Source: TCS55 sp964343505 (GTDB lineage: Bacteria > Fidelibacterota > Marinisomatia > Marinisomatales > TCS55). From it: a DNA stretch of 10,964 nt. Made by a program: the position numbers and the translations under genes. Shown piece by piece: positions 1 to 6,791 of the stretch (position 1 is its first letter; each line of letters starts with the position of its first letter). The notes beneath the pieces are model-generated. The model had not been told where the DNA came from, did not search any database, and saw nothing but the letters and a program-made list of their open reading frames with translations. The stretch lies in contig CAYFJU010000083.1 of assembly GCA_964343505.1 (NCBI GenBank), positions 1 through 10,964 on the forward strand, in the 5' to 3' direction.

Positions 1-56
1 AAAAGATAAGGGAACCGGTGCCTCAATTGGTACTATTTTAACCGGACAGTACTGAC

Positions 57-224
57 CTAAATCAATGAAATATCAATTTTGCCCCGTAGAGACATGCCCA
101 TGGATGCGCCATGCAGCAGTTCTTCCATCCCTCACGGATCACTGGCGATTGACAGAGAACCCACTTCATCATAGCTTGGGCTTTTATGTGGAAACCAGAC
201 TTCAGATGGCAGCATTAATTCCCA
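57..224 (-). other. Downstream tail: open frame with TGA interruptions, no recognised gene
   Basis: After the CoA-transferase stop at 225, the same frame stays open except for one TGA at 132-134, ending at TAG 57-59. An ATG at 213-215 would give a 27-residue peptide (MLPSEVWFPHKSPSYDEVG...), and an ATG at 126-128 a 23-residue one (MEELLHGASMGMSLRGKID...). Neither has a good ribosome binding site or a recognised domain. I see no rho-independent terminator: the best dyad is five pairs (GTACT/AGTAC, 30-52) without a U-tract. This could be a decayed gene remnant or untranslated DNA. Confidence 0.25.
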
Positions 225-1403
225 TCATATAACCCGATTGTCCTTTAAACGAACAATTTCATCTTTATTATATCCCAATTCAGTCATAATCATTTCTGTG
301 TCTGCACCAACAACAGGAGCCGCAGTTCTCACAGAACCAGGCGATTGGGACAGGCTCACAGGTGTATCTACGTATGGAACGGGATTTTCAGAATCGGGGT
401 AGGGTATATTTTTTATAATTGAATCATTCATTATTTCTTCGTCCGAAATTACTTCATTTATCGTGTAAACCGGCGCGCAAGAAATCCTGGCATCATTTAA
501 TTCCCGGATTGCCTGTTCGGTTGTTCTTTTTTTGCACCACGGCACCATGACTTTATCAATCATTTCAACATGTTCCGACCGGGATGCGTCTGTTTGCAAA
601 AGAGGGTGATTGAGCAGGTCAGGGCGATTCACAAGTTCTGTCCACCGTTTAAAGAAACTTTGTCCTAAAACAGACACAACCAGCCAGCCGTCTTGGGTTT
701 TGTAAGTGTCAGCCGGTGCACCCCAGAAACTGCGATTTCCCTGCTGCTGCCGTGTAATGCAGGCCATCATTTTTTCCATAATCAATGGATTCATATAATT
801 CAATCCCGTTTTCATAAGCGATGTTTCTACAATTTGACCTTTGCCGCTTTTGTCTCGTTCCATGAGTGCGCAGACTGTCCCAAAGGCGCCTAGCATAGCT
901 GTACCATAATCTTCAAACAGCACCACACTTCTGGACGGCTTTCCGCTAAATCCCGTGAGATCCATGGCACCGGACATTGCTTGCGCCACTGTGTCAAACC
1001 CCACTCGCTCGCTGTATCCTCCTTCAGACCCAAATGCAGTATTCATAACTAAAATAATATCTTCTTTTACCGCTTTCAGACTTTCGTAATCAATCCCCAT
1101 CTGCTTGAGCGCCGGTAAGGGCAGATTGGCCACCACTACATCTGCAGTGGCAATGAGTTTTTTCGCAATAACTTGCCCTTCTTCTTTCATGGGGTTCAGG
1201 GTCATACCGCGTTTATTTCGATTCGCCGCCATGAACAGGGCGCCGCTGCCGTCCGGAGCAATGGGAGCAACATTACGATCATCCCCGCCATCTACTTTTT
1301 CGATGCGAATCACATCAGCGCCCATATCTGCCAAAAGTGCTGCACAAAAAGGACCGGCAATATAACGTCCAAAATCTAATACACAAAATCCGTCAAGAAC
1401 CAT
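225..1403 (-). CDS. Family III CoA-transferase (CaiB/BaiF)
   Basis: A 392-residue family III CoA-transferase that moves CoA between an acyl-CoA donor and a free acid without ATP. It has the N-terminal GFCVLDFGRYIAGPFCA (5-21), the GADVIRIEK CoA-binding segment (28-36), and Asp165 in FEDYGTAMLG, the position of the catalytic aspartate that forms the acyl-anhydride (Asp169 in formyl-CoA transferase). The C-terminus LGYNKDEIVRLKDNRVI is the normal family end, so the protein is complete. It starts 12 bp after the thioesterase stop at the first ATG, with no good ribosome binding site, suggesting coupling to the upstream gene. It is the last gene of the block and the only classical CoA-activation enzyme in it, so it may activate the pathway's starting acid or recycle CoA. 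Donor and acceptor are unknown. Confidence 0.93.
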   Translation of the reverse strand: MVLDGFCVLDFGRYIAGPFCAALLADMGADVIRIEKVDGGDDRNVAPIAPDGSGALFMAANRNKRGMTLNPMKEEGQVIAKKLIATADVVVANLPLPALKQMGIDYESLKAVKEDIILVMNTAFGSEGGYSERVGFDTVAQAMSGAMDLTGFSGKPSRSVVLFEDYGTAMLGAFGTVCALMERDKSGKGQIVETSLMKTGLNYMNPLIMEKMMACITRQQQGNRSFWGAPADTYKTQDGWLVVSVLGQSFFKRWTELVNRPDLLNHPLLQTDASRSEHVEMIDKVMVPWCKKRTTEQAIRELNDARISCAPVYTINEVISDEEIMNDSIIKNIPYPDSENPVPYVDTPVSLSQSPGSVRTAAPVVGADTEMIMTELGYNKDEIVRLKDNRVI

Positions 1404-1415
1404 AGTTGGGGATAT

Positions 1416-1847
1416 TCATTTATTATTTCTTTTTTTTATAATATGAAATGTACCTGTTAATTGGGCAATAAGAATACCACCATTCGTGATATTCGCTTCC
1501 ACAAAACCCTTTTTATCCTCAATTCTAGTGAGTTCAGCAGTACATTTTAAATGTCCGGTTCTTACAAATTTCAGGTATTTAATTTGTAATTCGTCCGTTG
1601 CGCAAGTCTCATTGTCAGCCAGTGAATCATACAAGGCGACGCCCATAATTGAATCTGCAATAGAGAATGTTACACCGCCATGAAGCGCCCCCTGTGGATT
1701 CAATAATTCATCCCTGATCTTCAATGTACAGACACATTTTCCTGGAATACGTTCGATAATCTCAAATCCAATGACAGCACCAAATGTCCCGGCGACTAAT
1801 GGTGACCCTTTTCTTATGGGCTTTATATCAAAATCATGTTGATTCAA
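1416..1847 (-). CDS. PaaI-type hotdog acyl-CoA thioesterase
   Basis: A hotdog-fold thioesterase of about 143 residues that would release CoA from acyl-CoA intermediates. It carries the PaaI motif NPQGALHGGVTFSIAD. Asn50, His56-Gly57 and Asp65 have the same spacings as the active residues of Thermus PaaI (Asn33, His39-Gly40, Asp48). There is no in-frame ATG near the start. I chose TTG at 1847 because GAGG lies 8 bases before it and it clears the SDR stop at 1858; TTG at 1865 (149 residues) is the alternative and would overlap the SDR gene by 8 bp. PaaI proteins rescue CoA from dead-end hydroxylated or ring-type CoA esters, which fits an overflow role here. Family well supported, start uncertain. 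Confidence 0.85.
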   Translation of the reverse strand: MNQHDFDIKPIRKGSPLVAGTFGAVIGFEIIERIPGKCVCTLKIRDELLNPQGALHGGVTFSIADSIMGVALYDSLADNETCATDELQIKYLKFVRTGHLKCTAELTRIEDKKGFVEANITNGGILIAQLTGTFHIIKKRNNK

Positions 1848-1857
1848 AAAACTTTCC

Positions 1858-2772
1858 TCATTCAACTTCGCCTGTTGACTGATTCATGGCATAAAATAAA
1901 TAAGGCGTTTTATTTTGAATTTTCAAATGATTCTCATCCGTTATTTCGCCCCAATTTTGAGCGAATGTTTCCACGGATACGGGTGTTTTTCCCAAGAATA
2001 TTCCCGGATTATAGGCAATTTGAACACGGCCAAAAAAACCGTAACTGGCATGGATGATGGTATTTGATTCCTGGCAATCTTCCGATACCATATAGACCAC
2101 AGCCGGGGTCACATGTTCCGGATTCCGTGAAACGTCCGGCAGTCCTTCTCTGCTTAAATCTTCAGTCATGCGGGTAAAGGCGCCGGGCGAAATGGCATTT
2201 ACTTTAATATTATATTTTGCACCTTCGATGGTGAGTACGTGCATGAGTCCCACCTGTCCCATTTTTGCTGCAGAATAATTACTTTGACCAAAATTCCCAA
2301 ATAGTCCTGAAGAAGAAGTCGTCAGTAGAATACGACCATAATTGTTTTCCTTCATCACAGTGAAAGCGGGATGAGTCACATAGTAGGCGCCATTCAGGTG
2401 GACTTCCATGACGGCGCGCCATTCGTCTTCGGTCATTTTTGCAAAACTGCGGTCCCGGAGAATTCCTGCATTATGAATCAGAATATCCAATTTTCCGTAA
2501 GTATCCAATGCCGTCTGAATAATATTCTCTCCGCCTTCTTTGGTGTGAACGCCGTCGTAACTTGCAACTGCTTCACCGCCTTCAGCGCGTATTTTTTCCA
2601 CAACAATGTCTGCCATGGCGTTCCCGTCGCCTGAACCATCCCTGGCGCCGCCGAGATCATTCACCACTACCTTGCAGCCCCGCCGGGCAAGCTCCAGAGC
2701 GTATGTTTCTCCCAAACCGCCACCAGAACCTGTGATTACCGCGACTCTGTCTTTAAATGAAATTACATTCAT
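1858..2772 (-). CDS. (3R)-hydroxyacyl-CoA dehydrogenase, MFE-2-type short-chain dehydrogenase
   Basis: A 304-residue short-chain dehydrogenase that oxidises (3R)-hydroxyacyl-CoA to 3-oxoacyl-CoA. It shows TGSGGGLG (14-21), Asp39 in NDLGG (NAD preference), HNAG (100-103), and catalytic Ser153, Tyr166 and Lys170 in TTSSSGLFGNFGQSNYSAAK (151-170). That last stretch and an extra C-terminal section of about 50 residues match the dehydrogenase domain of peroxisomal multifunctional enzyme type 2 rather than short FabG-like enzymes. The frame extends to a TTG at 2784, but the ATG at 2772 is preferred because GGAG lies 6 bp before it. The gene beside it encodes the hydratase-2 function fused in MFE-2, so the two form a split version of that enzyme. 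Confidence 0.93.
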   Translation of the reverse strand: MNVISFKDRVAVITGSGGGLGETYALELARRGCKVVVNDLGGARDGSGDGNAMADIVVEKIRAEGGEAVASYDGVHTKEGGENIIQTALDTYGKLDILIHNAGILRDRSFAKMTEDEWRAVMEVHLNGAYYVTHPAFTVMKENNYGRILLTTSSSGLFGNFGQSNYSAAKMGQVGLMHVLTIEGAKYNIKVNAISPGAFTRMTEDLSREGLPDVSRNPEHVTPAVVYMVSEDCQESNTIIHASYGFFGRVQIAYNPGIFLGKTPVSVETFAQNWGEITDENHLKIQNKTPYLFYAMNQSTGEVE

Positions 2773-2778
2773 AATTTT

Positions 2779-2782
2779 CTCC
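2779..2782 (-). promoter_or_regulatory. Ribosome binding site that sets the SDR start
   Basis: GGAG is placed 6 bases before the ATG at 2772. It lies inside the longer reading frame that would start at TTG 2784, so it argues for the shorter protein. Confidence 0.65.
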
Positions 2783-2786
2783 AATT

Positions 2787-3254
2787 TTAAAAGTATGCCC
2801 GACCCACAGTTTCTGCCACACAGGCCGGTTTCCCCGAGCCTTCAATTTCAACTGTTATTTTTTTTACGATTTCCAGGGAATCTTTCACTTCTTTCACGCT
2901 TGCCAACACACTGCGGGTTCGGATTCTTGCTCCCGGTTTTACGGCGCTGGGGAATCGCACCTTATTTGAACCGTAATTAATTAATCTTTTTGCACAGGCT
3001 ATGGATGGTTTTTCCGGATGAATGGATTCCGTGAGAAAGGGAATCAGGGATAAGGTAAGATAACCATGAGCAATGGTTGACTCGAATGGTGACTCCTTTG
3101 CAGCCCGTTCCGGATCCACATGAATCCACTGAAAATCACATGTTGTTTCCGCAAATTGATTTATGCGTTCCTGCGTAATGGTAAACCAGGAACCGACGTG
3201 CAATTCGTCACCAATTTTGGATTCCAGTTCTTTTAATGCATCTTTTAATTCCAT
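2787..3254 (-). CDS. MaoC-type (R)-specific enoyl-CoA hydratase
   Basis: A 155-residue hotdog-fold MaoC-like dehydratase that hydrates trans-2-enoyl-CoA to (3R)-hydroxyacyl-CoA. The hydratase-2 motif is clear: FAETTCDFQWIHVD (34-47) with the catalytic pair Asp40 and His45 at the characteristic spacing of five, then SPFESTIAHGYLTLSL (55-70) that lines the pocket and dimer interface. Its single-domain length resembles PhaJ and NodN-like proteins. AGGAA lies about 5 bp before the ATG and the thiolase ends 8 bp upstream. Its product would be the direct substrate of the MFE-2-like dehydrogenase encoded 14 bp downstream. Confidence 0.92.
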   Translation of the reverse strand: MELKDALKELESKIGDELHVGSWFTITQERINQFAETTCDFQWIHVDPERAAKESPFESTIAHGYLTLSLIPFLTESIHPEKPSIACAKRLINYGSNKVRFPSAVKPGARIRTRSVLASVKEVKDSLEIVKKITVEIEGSGKPACVAETVGRAYF

Positions 3255-3262
3255 TTTGATTC

Positions 3263-4465
3263 CTATTCTAAATTTTCAACAATGGTCGCCAAACCCTGCC
3301 CCATGCCGATACACATAGTAGCAAGACCATAGCGCCCGCCACGTGCTTTTAATGCATATAGCAAGGTCGTAATAATCCTGGCGCCGCTACACCCCAGGGG
3401 ATGACCCAATGCCACCGCGCCGCCATTTACATTTAACTTTTTCCTGTCTATGCCGAGTTTTTTAATCACTGACAATGCCTGGATCGCAAATGCTTCATTC
3501 AATTCTATCAACGCCATATCTTCGAGTGAAAGTCGGGTTCGCTTCAAAACTTTATTGGTTGCGGGAACGGGACCGATTCCCATAAATCGGGGATTCACAC
3601 CAGCTGAAGCCGAACCAATAATTCTTGCCATGGGTTTCAATCCCAATTCTTTTGCTTTTTCTTCAGACATGATGAGTAGTGCCGCCGCACCATCATTCAT
3701 GCTACAGCTGTTCCCCGGTGTTACGGAACCACCTTTACGAAAAACTGCCGGCAATATCGATAATTTTCCCAATGATGTGTCTCGACGGGGGCCTTCATCG
3801 TGAAGTATTTCAATAGGGTCCCCTTTGCGCTGGTGTGTCATGACCGGCATGATTTCTGCAGAGAATGCTCCGGAATCAATGGCTGCAATGGCTTTTTCAT
3901 GACTTTCCAATGCAAAAGCATCTTGTTCTTCCCTGGTGAATTTATGTTTTTCAGCCAGGTTTTCTGCCGTTTGTCCCATGGAATCATTAAAGCCCATTTC
4001 CACAAATCGTTGATTTTCGAATCGTGCGCCCAATGTGGAATCATAAACAGTTCGATTTCCGCCCCCAAAAGTCAGTTCATGTTTGGACATAACCAGGGGT
4101 GCCCGGGACATGCTTTCCACACCGCCGGCGATAAAAACATCCCCATTCCCAACCTGGATTGAACGGGCAGCCTGGTTTACTGCTTCCATTCCTGATGCAC
4201 ATAATTTATTTATAGTCGTTCCAGAAGTGGTTTCCGGCAAGTTCGCCAACAAAACAGCCATTCTGCCAACGTTTCGGGAATCTTCTCCCGATTGGTTCAC
4301 ACAACCCAAATACACTTCTTCAATCAATTGGGGGTCAAATTCATTTCGTTGTGTTAATTCCTTAATAAGGGTCGCCGCCAAATCATCCGGACGAATTCTT
4401 GATAAATTCCCCCGCAAACTCCCTATGGGCGATCTGATGGCATCTACAATTACCGGATGATGCAT
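3263..4465 (-). CDS. Thiolase (acetyl-CoA acyltransferase), 3-oxoadipyl-CoA thiolase-like
   Basis: A 400-residue degradative thiolase that cleaves a 3-oxoacyl-CoA with CoA to acetyl-CoA and a shortened acyl-CoA. The catalytic set is complete: nucleophilic Cys89 in NKLCASGM, His355 in GGAVALGHPLG and Cys385 in MCIGMGQG, with NEAF at 323-326. Several stretches match my memory of PcaF/PaaJ thiolases more closely than FadA: GCVNQSGEDSRNVGRMA (54-70), AGGVESMSRAP (113-123), and the loop TLGARFEN (144-151) that corresponds to TIGWRFVN. A dicarboxylyl or other polar 3-oxoacyl-CoA substrate is therefore plausible, but a general 3-ketoacyl-CoA thiolase is not excluded. It overlaps the dehydrogenase stop by one base and sits directly before the hydratase and 3-hydroxyacyl-CoA dehydrogenase it would follow in the pathway. 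Confidence 0.95.
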   Translation of the reverse strand: MHHPVIVDAIRSPIGSLRGNLSRIRPDDLAATLIKELTQRNEFDPQLIEEVYLGCVNQSGEDSRNVGRMAVLLANLPETTSGTTINKLCASGMEAVNQAARSIQVGNGDVFIAGGVESMSRAPLVMSKHELTFGGGNRTVYDSTLGARFENQRFVEMGFNDSMGQTAENLAEKHKFTREEQDAFALESHEKAIAAIDSGAFSAEIMPVMTHQRKGDPIEILHDEGPRRDTSLGKLSILPAVFRKGGSVTPGNSCSMNDGAAALLIMSEEKAKELGLKPMARIIGSASAGVNPRFMGIGPVPATNKVLKRTRLSLEDMALIELNEAFAIQALSVIKKLGIDRKKLNVNGGAVALGHPLGCSGARIITTLLYALKARGGRYGLATMCIGMGQGLATIVENLE

Positions 4466-5511
4466 TATTTTCCCAATCCGTGACTTAACACATAGCGTGC
4501 GTGTTCCGATTGCCCCCGGGCTAATTTTGACAAAGCATCATTTACATCTTCAAAGCCAACAGGCTTAACTGCATCAGATAAATCCAATTTTCCTGATTCC
4601 ACCAGCGCCATTACATCCTGCAAATCCTCCATATCCAAACCCATGGAACCGCGCACTTCATATTCATTGCCCACAAAAGACCGAATGGGCGGCAGCACCA
4701 TTTTTTCCATCCCGATTCCAGATACCACCACACGCCCACCGCGGCGGAGGCTTTTTACTGCCATTTCTATCGTATCTGTCCGGCCGATAAATTCAAATGC
4801 TGCATCTACACCCATGCCGTCTGTCAACCCGCGGATTTGTTTATGGGCAGGGATGTCATCACCGGCATTCACCATATGGGTGGCACCAATTTTTTTTGCC
4901 AATTCAAGGGCAGATTCATTGATATCCACAGCAATGATTTGGGCTGCACCAAATAGTTTGCAAAACCGAACGGCTTGACTCCCCAATCCGCCGACTCCGA
5001 AAATAGCTGCCGTTTCACCTTTTTCAAGCTGGGCCCGTTTCACCACCGCATGGTAGGGCGTTGAAACAGCATCGGTTAAAATGGCGCCAACTTCAAAAGG
5101 AATTGAATCGGGTAATTTCACCAATCCCCTTGCAGGCGCCGTCATGAATTCTGCTAAAGCGCCGTGTCGCATCAGTCCAAATATTTCACCTTTCATGCAC
5201 AGGCCTTCCCGACCATTTTTGCAGGAAATACAAGAACCGCAAAAAGCGCTGGGGTAGGTCACAACCCGGTCACCAATCTGCCAATCTGTTACATCAGAAC
5301 CAACTTCAGCAATCACCCCTGCCGGTTCATGTCCTAAAACTATGGGTGAAAATGCAGTGGGGATTGTGAACTCCCTGGCGATATGAACATCGGTTCCGCA
5401 AATACCACAGGCACACAGTTTGATGACAACTTCATGGGCTTTTGGTTCTGGTTTAGGTAAGGTGTTTTCGATTAATTCATTTTTACCTTTATGGAAGAAA
5501 AGTGCTTTCAT
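4465..5511 (-). CDS. Zinc-dependent alcohol dehydrogenase (medium-chain dehydrogenase/reductase)
   Basis: A 348-residue zinc alcohol dehydrogenase that oxidises a secondary alcohol to a ketone (or the reverse) with a nicotinamide cofactor. Catalytic zinc ligands are Cys38 (CGICGTD), His61-Glu62 (GHEPAG) and probably Asp147 in TDAVSTPYHA, as in bacterial secondary alcohol dehydrogenases. Cys91, Cys94, Cys97 and Cys105 form the structural zinc lobe. FGVGGLGSQ (171-179) is the dinucleotide motif, and Asp196 at the end of the second strand favours NAD over NADP. The TDAxxTPYxA segment resembles 6-hydroxycyclohexenecarbonyl-CoA dehydrogenase, which would fit a ring alcohol, but the similarity is not decisive. 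ATG at 5511 overlaps the previous stop by one base; a TTG at 5514 is an alternative start. The stop overlaps the thiolase start by one base (TAATG). Confidence 0.92.
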   Translation of the reverse strand: MKALFFHKGKNELIENTLPKPEPKAHEVVIKLCACGICGTDVHIAREFTIPTAFSPIVLGHEPAGVIAEVGSDVTDWQIGDRVVTYPSAFCGSCISCKNGREGLCMKGEIFGLMRHGALAEFMTAPARGLVKLPDSIPFEVGAILTDAVSTPYHAVVKRAQLEKGETAAIFGVGGLGSQAVRFCKLFGAAQIIAVDINESALELAKKIGATHMVNAGDDIPAHKQIRGLTDGMGVDAAFEFIGRTDTIEMAVKSLRRGGRVVVSGIGMEKMVLPPIRSFVGNEYEVRGSMGLDMEDLQDVMALVESGKLDLSDAVKPVGFEDVNDALSKLARGQSEHARYVLSHGLGK

Positions 5512-6371
5512 CAAATAATGTTTTCCAATTTGAATGCACGGATGGCATTATCCCGAAGCAGCTTTTTCTTCGATTCAAAACGAATATTCAAATCGTCAAT
5601 TTCATCAATGCACCGCTTAAAGGGAAGTAAAGGATAATCCGTAGCCCACAAGGTTTTATTCTGCCCGTATGTGTCAGCAAACTTGACAAAAGATTCAGGC
5701 CAATGCTTGGGAACGCGAGCAGACGTTTCGATATAAACATTGGGATGTTTCCAGGCCAGAATCATCATTTCTTCGTGCCAAGGCTGACCTAAATGTGCAC
5801 CGATAATTCGTAAATCCGGGAAAGCCAGGGCGATTTCATCCAGATAAATAGGACGTCCTGCTTCAGACGGTAATAATGGTCCCGTGTGCCCCACTTGAAT
5901 GGAAACAGTAATGTCTAACTCACAGCATTTGGCATACAGCGGCCAGTACATTTTGGCATTGGGCGGAGTACCGGTCATGCCGTCGCCATAAGCATAGGGC
6001 TCCAAGCGCAGGCAAACCATATTTTGATTTTCCACCATAAATTTTAATTCATCCAATACTTGCATCGGTTTGCCCCGGGGGTCCACCGTACCGCAACCCA
6101 CAAATCGCTTGGGATATTTTTTCACCGCATCAGCCACCTGCTGATTCGATACCACTTCCACGCCATCGTATTCAAACGACGACAAGATGGAAATATCCAC
6201 ACCTGCTTCATCCATATCCACAATCATTTCTTCGATGCTCATTCCTGAAAATATTCTGGGATCTGATTTGTAGTTTTTAAACGCATGATGGAAGGAATCG
6301 GGCCAATTTTTTGCCCCTTCCGGTGGTATCCAGGTTGCCCAGGAATCAATTGCTCCAATAGAATCTGACAT
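5511..6371 (-). CDS. Amidohydrolase 2 (ACMSD-like TIM barrel) lacking the HxH metal motif
   Basis: A 286-residue TIM-barrel protein of the amidohydrolase-2 family, which includes decarboxylases such as ACMSD and hydrolases of carboxylated rings or lactones. Later barrel motifs are intact: GHTGP with His162 on strand 5, GAHLGQPW with His193 on strand 6, and ATDYPLLP with Asp245 on strand 8. The first-strand motif that normally reads IDxHxH is IDSWAT here (8-13), so both N-terminal metal ligands are missing. The metal site must be single, altered or absent, and the reaction cannot be named. Possible roles are hydrolysis or decarboxylation of a ring-derived intermediate. A strong AAGGAGAG site (6378-6385) lies 6 bp before the ATG. 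The TGA stop overlaps the dehydrogenase ATG in TGATG. Confidence 0.85.
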   Translation of the reverse strand: MSDSIGAIDSWATWIPPEGAKNWPDSFHHAFKNYKSDPRIFSGMSIEEMIVDMDEAGVDISILSSFEYDGVEVVSNQQVADAVKKYPKRFVGCGTVDPRGKPMQVLDELKFMVENQNMVCLRLEPYAYGDGMTGTPPNAKMYWPLYAKCCELDITVSIQVGHTGPLLPSEAGRPIYLDEIALAFPDLRIIGAHLGQPWHEEMMILAWKHPNVYIETSARVPKHWPESFVKFADTYGQNKTLWATDYPLLPFKRCIDEIDDLNIRFESKKKLLRDNAIRAFKLENII

Positions 6372-6377
6372 TCGTTT

Positions 6378-6385
6378 CTCTCCTT
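6378..6385 (-). promoter_or_regulatory. Strong ribosome binding site of the amidohydrolase
   Basis: AAGGAGAG lies 6 bases before the ATG at 6371, within the largest gap (48 bp) of the block. It supports independent re-initiation here and fixes the start. Confidence 0.7.
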
Positions 6386-6419
6386 ATTTTAATTTTAATA
6401 ATTTTAACTTTGTAACAAC

Positions 6420-6791
6420 TCACGAAGACAGGGCATTGAAATAGGTTGCCCCGTCAAAATAATCCCGCCATTCTTTGATTAACCCATTTTTCATTTCAAA
6501 AATGCCGGTACAGGGAAGGTCAATATTTTTATCACCCACTTTGGTTCGATCCAACCGTTCAACCATGACCAAATCATCTGTCGCTAAAATGGAAATTATA
6601 TCCCAATCGGTTGCTGTCCATTTCTGGATGAATTGCCCGATGAATTTCTCAATGTTCTCTTTCCCTTTAACGGGATCATAAGGCAAATTATAGTACACAC
6701 CATTTTCTGTAAAATAATCGGCTAATTCTTCCGCATTTAGATTTGACCATGCGGCAATGAATTGGCGATTGATTTTCTCATTTTTATTCAT
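6420..6791 (-). CDS. Limonene-1,2-epoxide hydrolase-like protein (NTF2/SnoaL fold)
   Basis: A 123-residue cone-shaped (NTF2-like) fold protein. It carries the residues known from the limonene-1,2-epoxide hydrolase family: Tyr33 and Asn35 in YYNLPYDPVKG, Arg79 and Asp81 in ERLDR, and Asp110 in the closing WRDYFD. In Rhodococcus epoxide hydrolase the matching Tyr53, Asn55, Arg99, Asp101 and Asp132 position and activate the hydrolytic water. The order and the one-residue spacings agree. It is shorter than that enzyme (149 residues) at the N-terminus. The family includes steroid isomerase-like and polyketide cyclase relatives, so an isomerase role is possible, but the intact catalytic set favours opening an epoxide or hydrating an activated ring. 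It overlaps the acyl-CoA dehydrogenase stop by 4 bp and is 48 bp from the next gene. Confidence 0.8.
   Translation of the reverse strand: MNKNEKINRQFIAAWSNLNAEELADYFTENGVYYNLPYDPVKGKENIEKFIGQFIQKWTATDWDIISILATDDLVMVERLDRTKVGDKNIDLPCTGIFEMKNGLIKEWRDYFDGATYFNALSS

Noticed and set aside
28..56. Rho-independent terminator downstream of the operon
   Set aside because: The best dyad is five base pairs with a 13-base loop and no U-run on the transcript side.
225..1403. Recoding of TGA as a sense codon, suggested by the open tail after the CoA-transferase
   Set aside because: The amidohydrolase, the small hydrolase, the second acyl-CoA dehydrogenase, the SDR and the thioesterase all end in TGA at family-typical positions, and the CoA-transferase C-terminus is itself normal.
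3450..4460. Several plus-strand open frames of 117-125 codons
   Set aside because: All are antisense to the thiolase, whose catalytic motifs are complete; composition looks like reverse-complement shadow.
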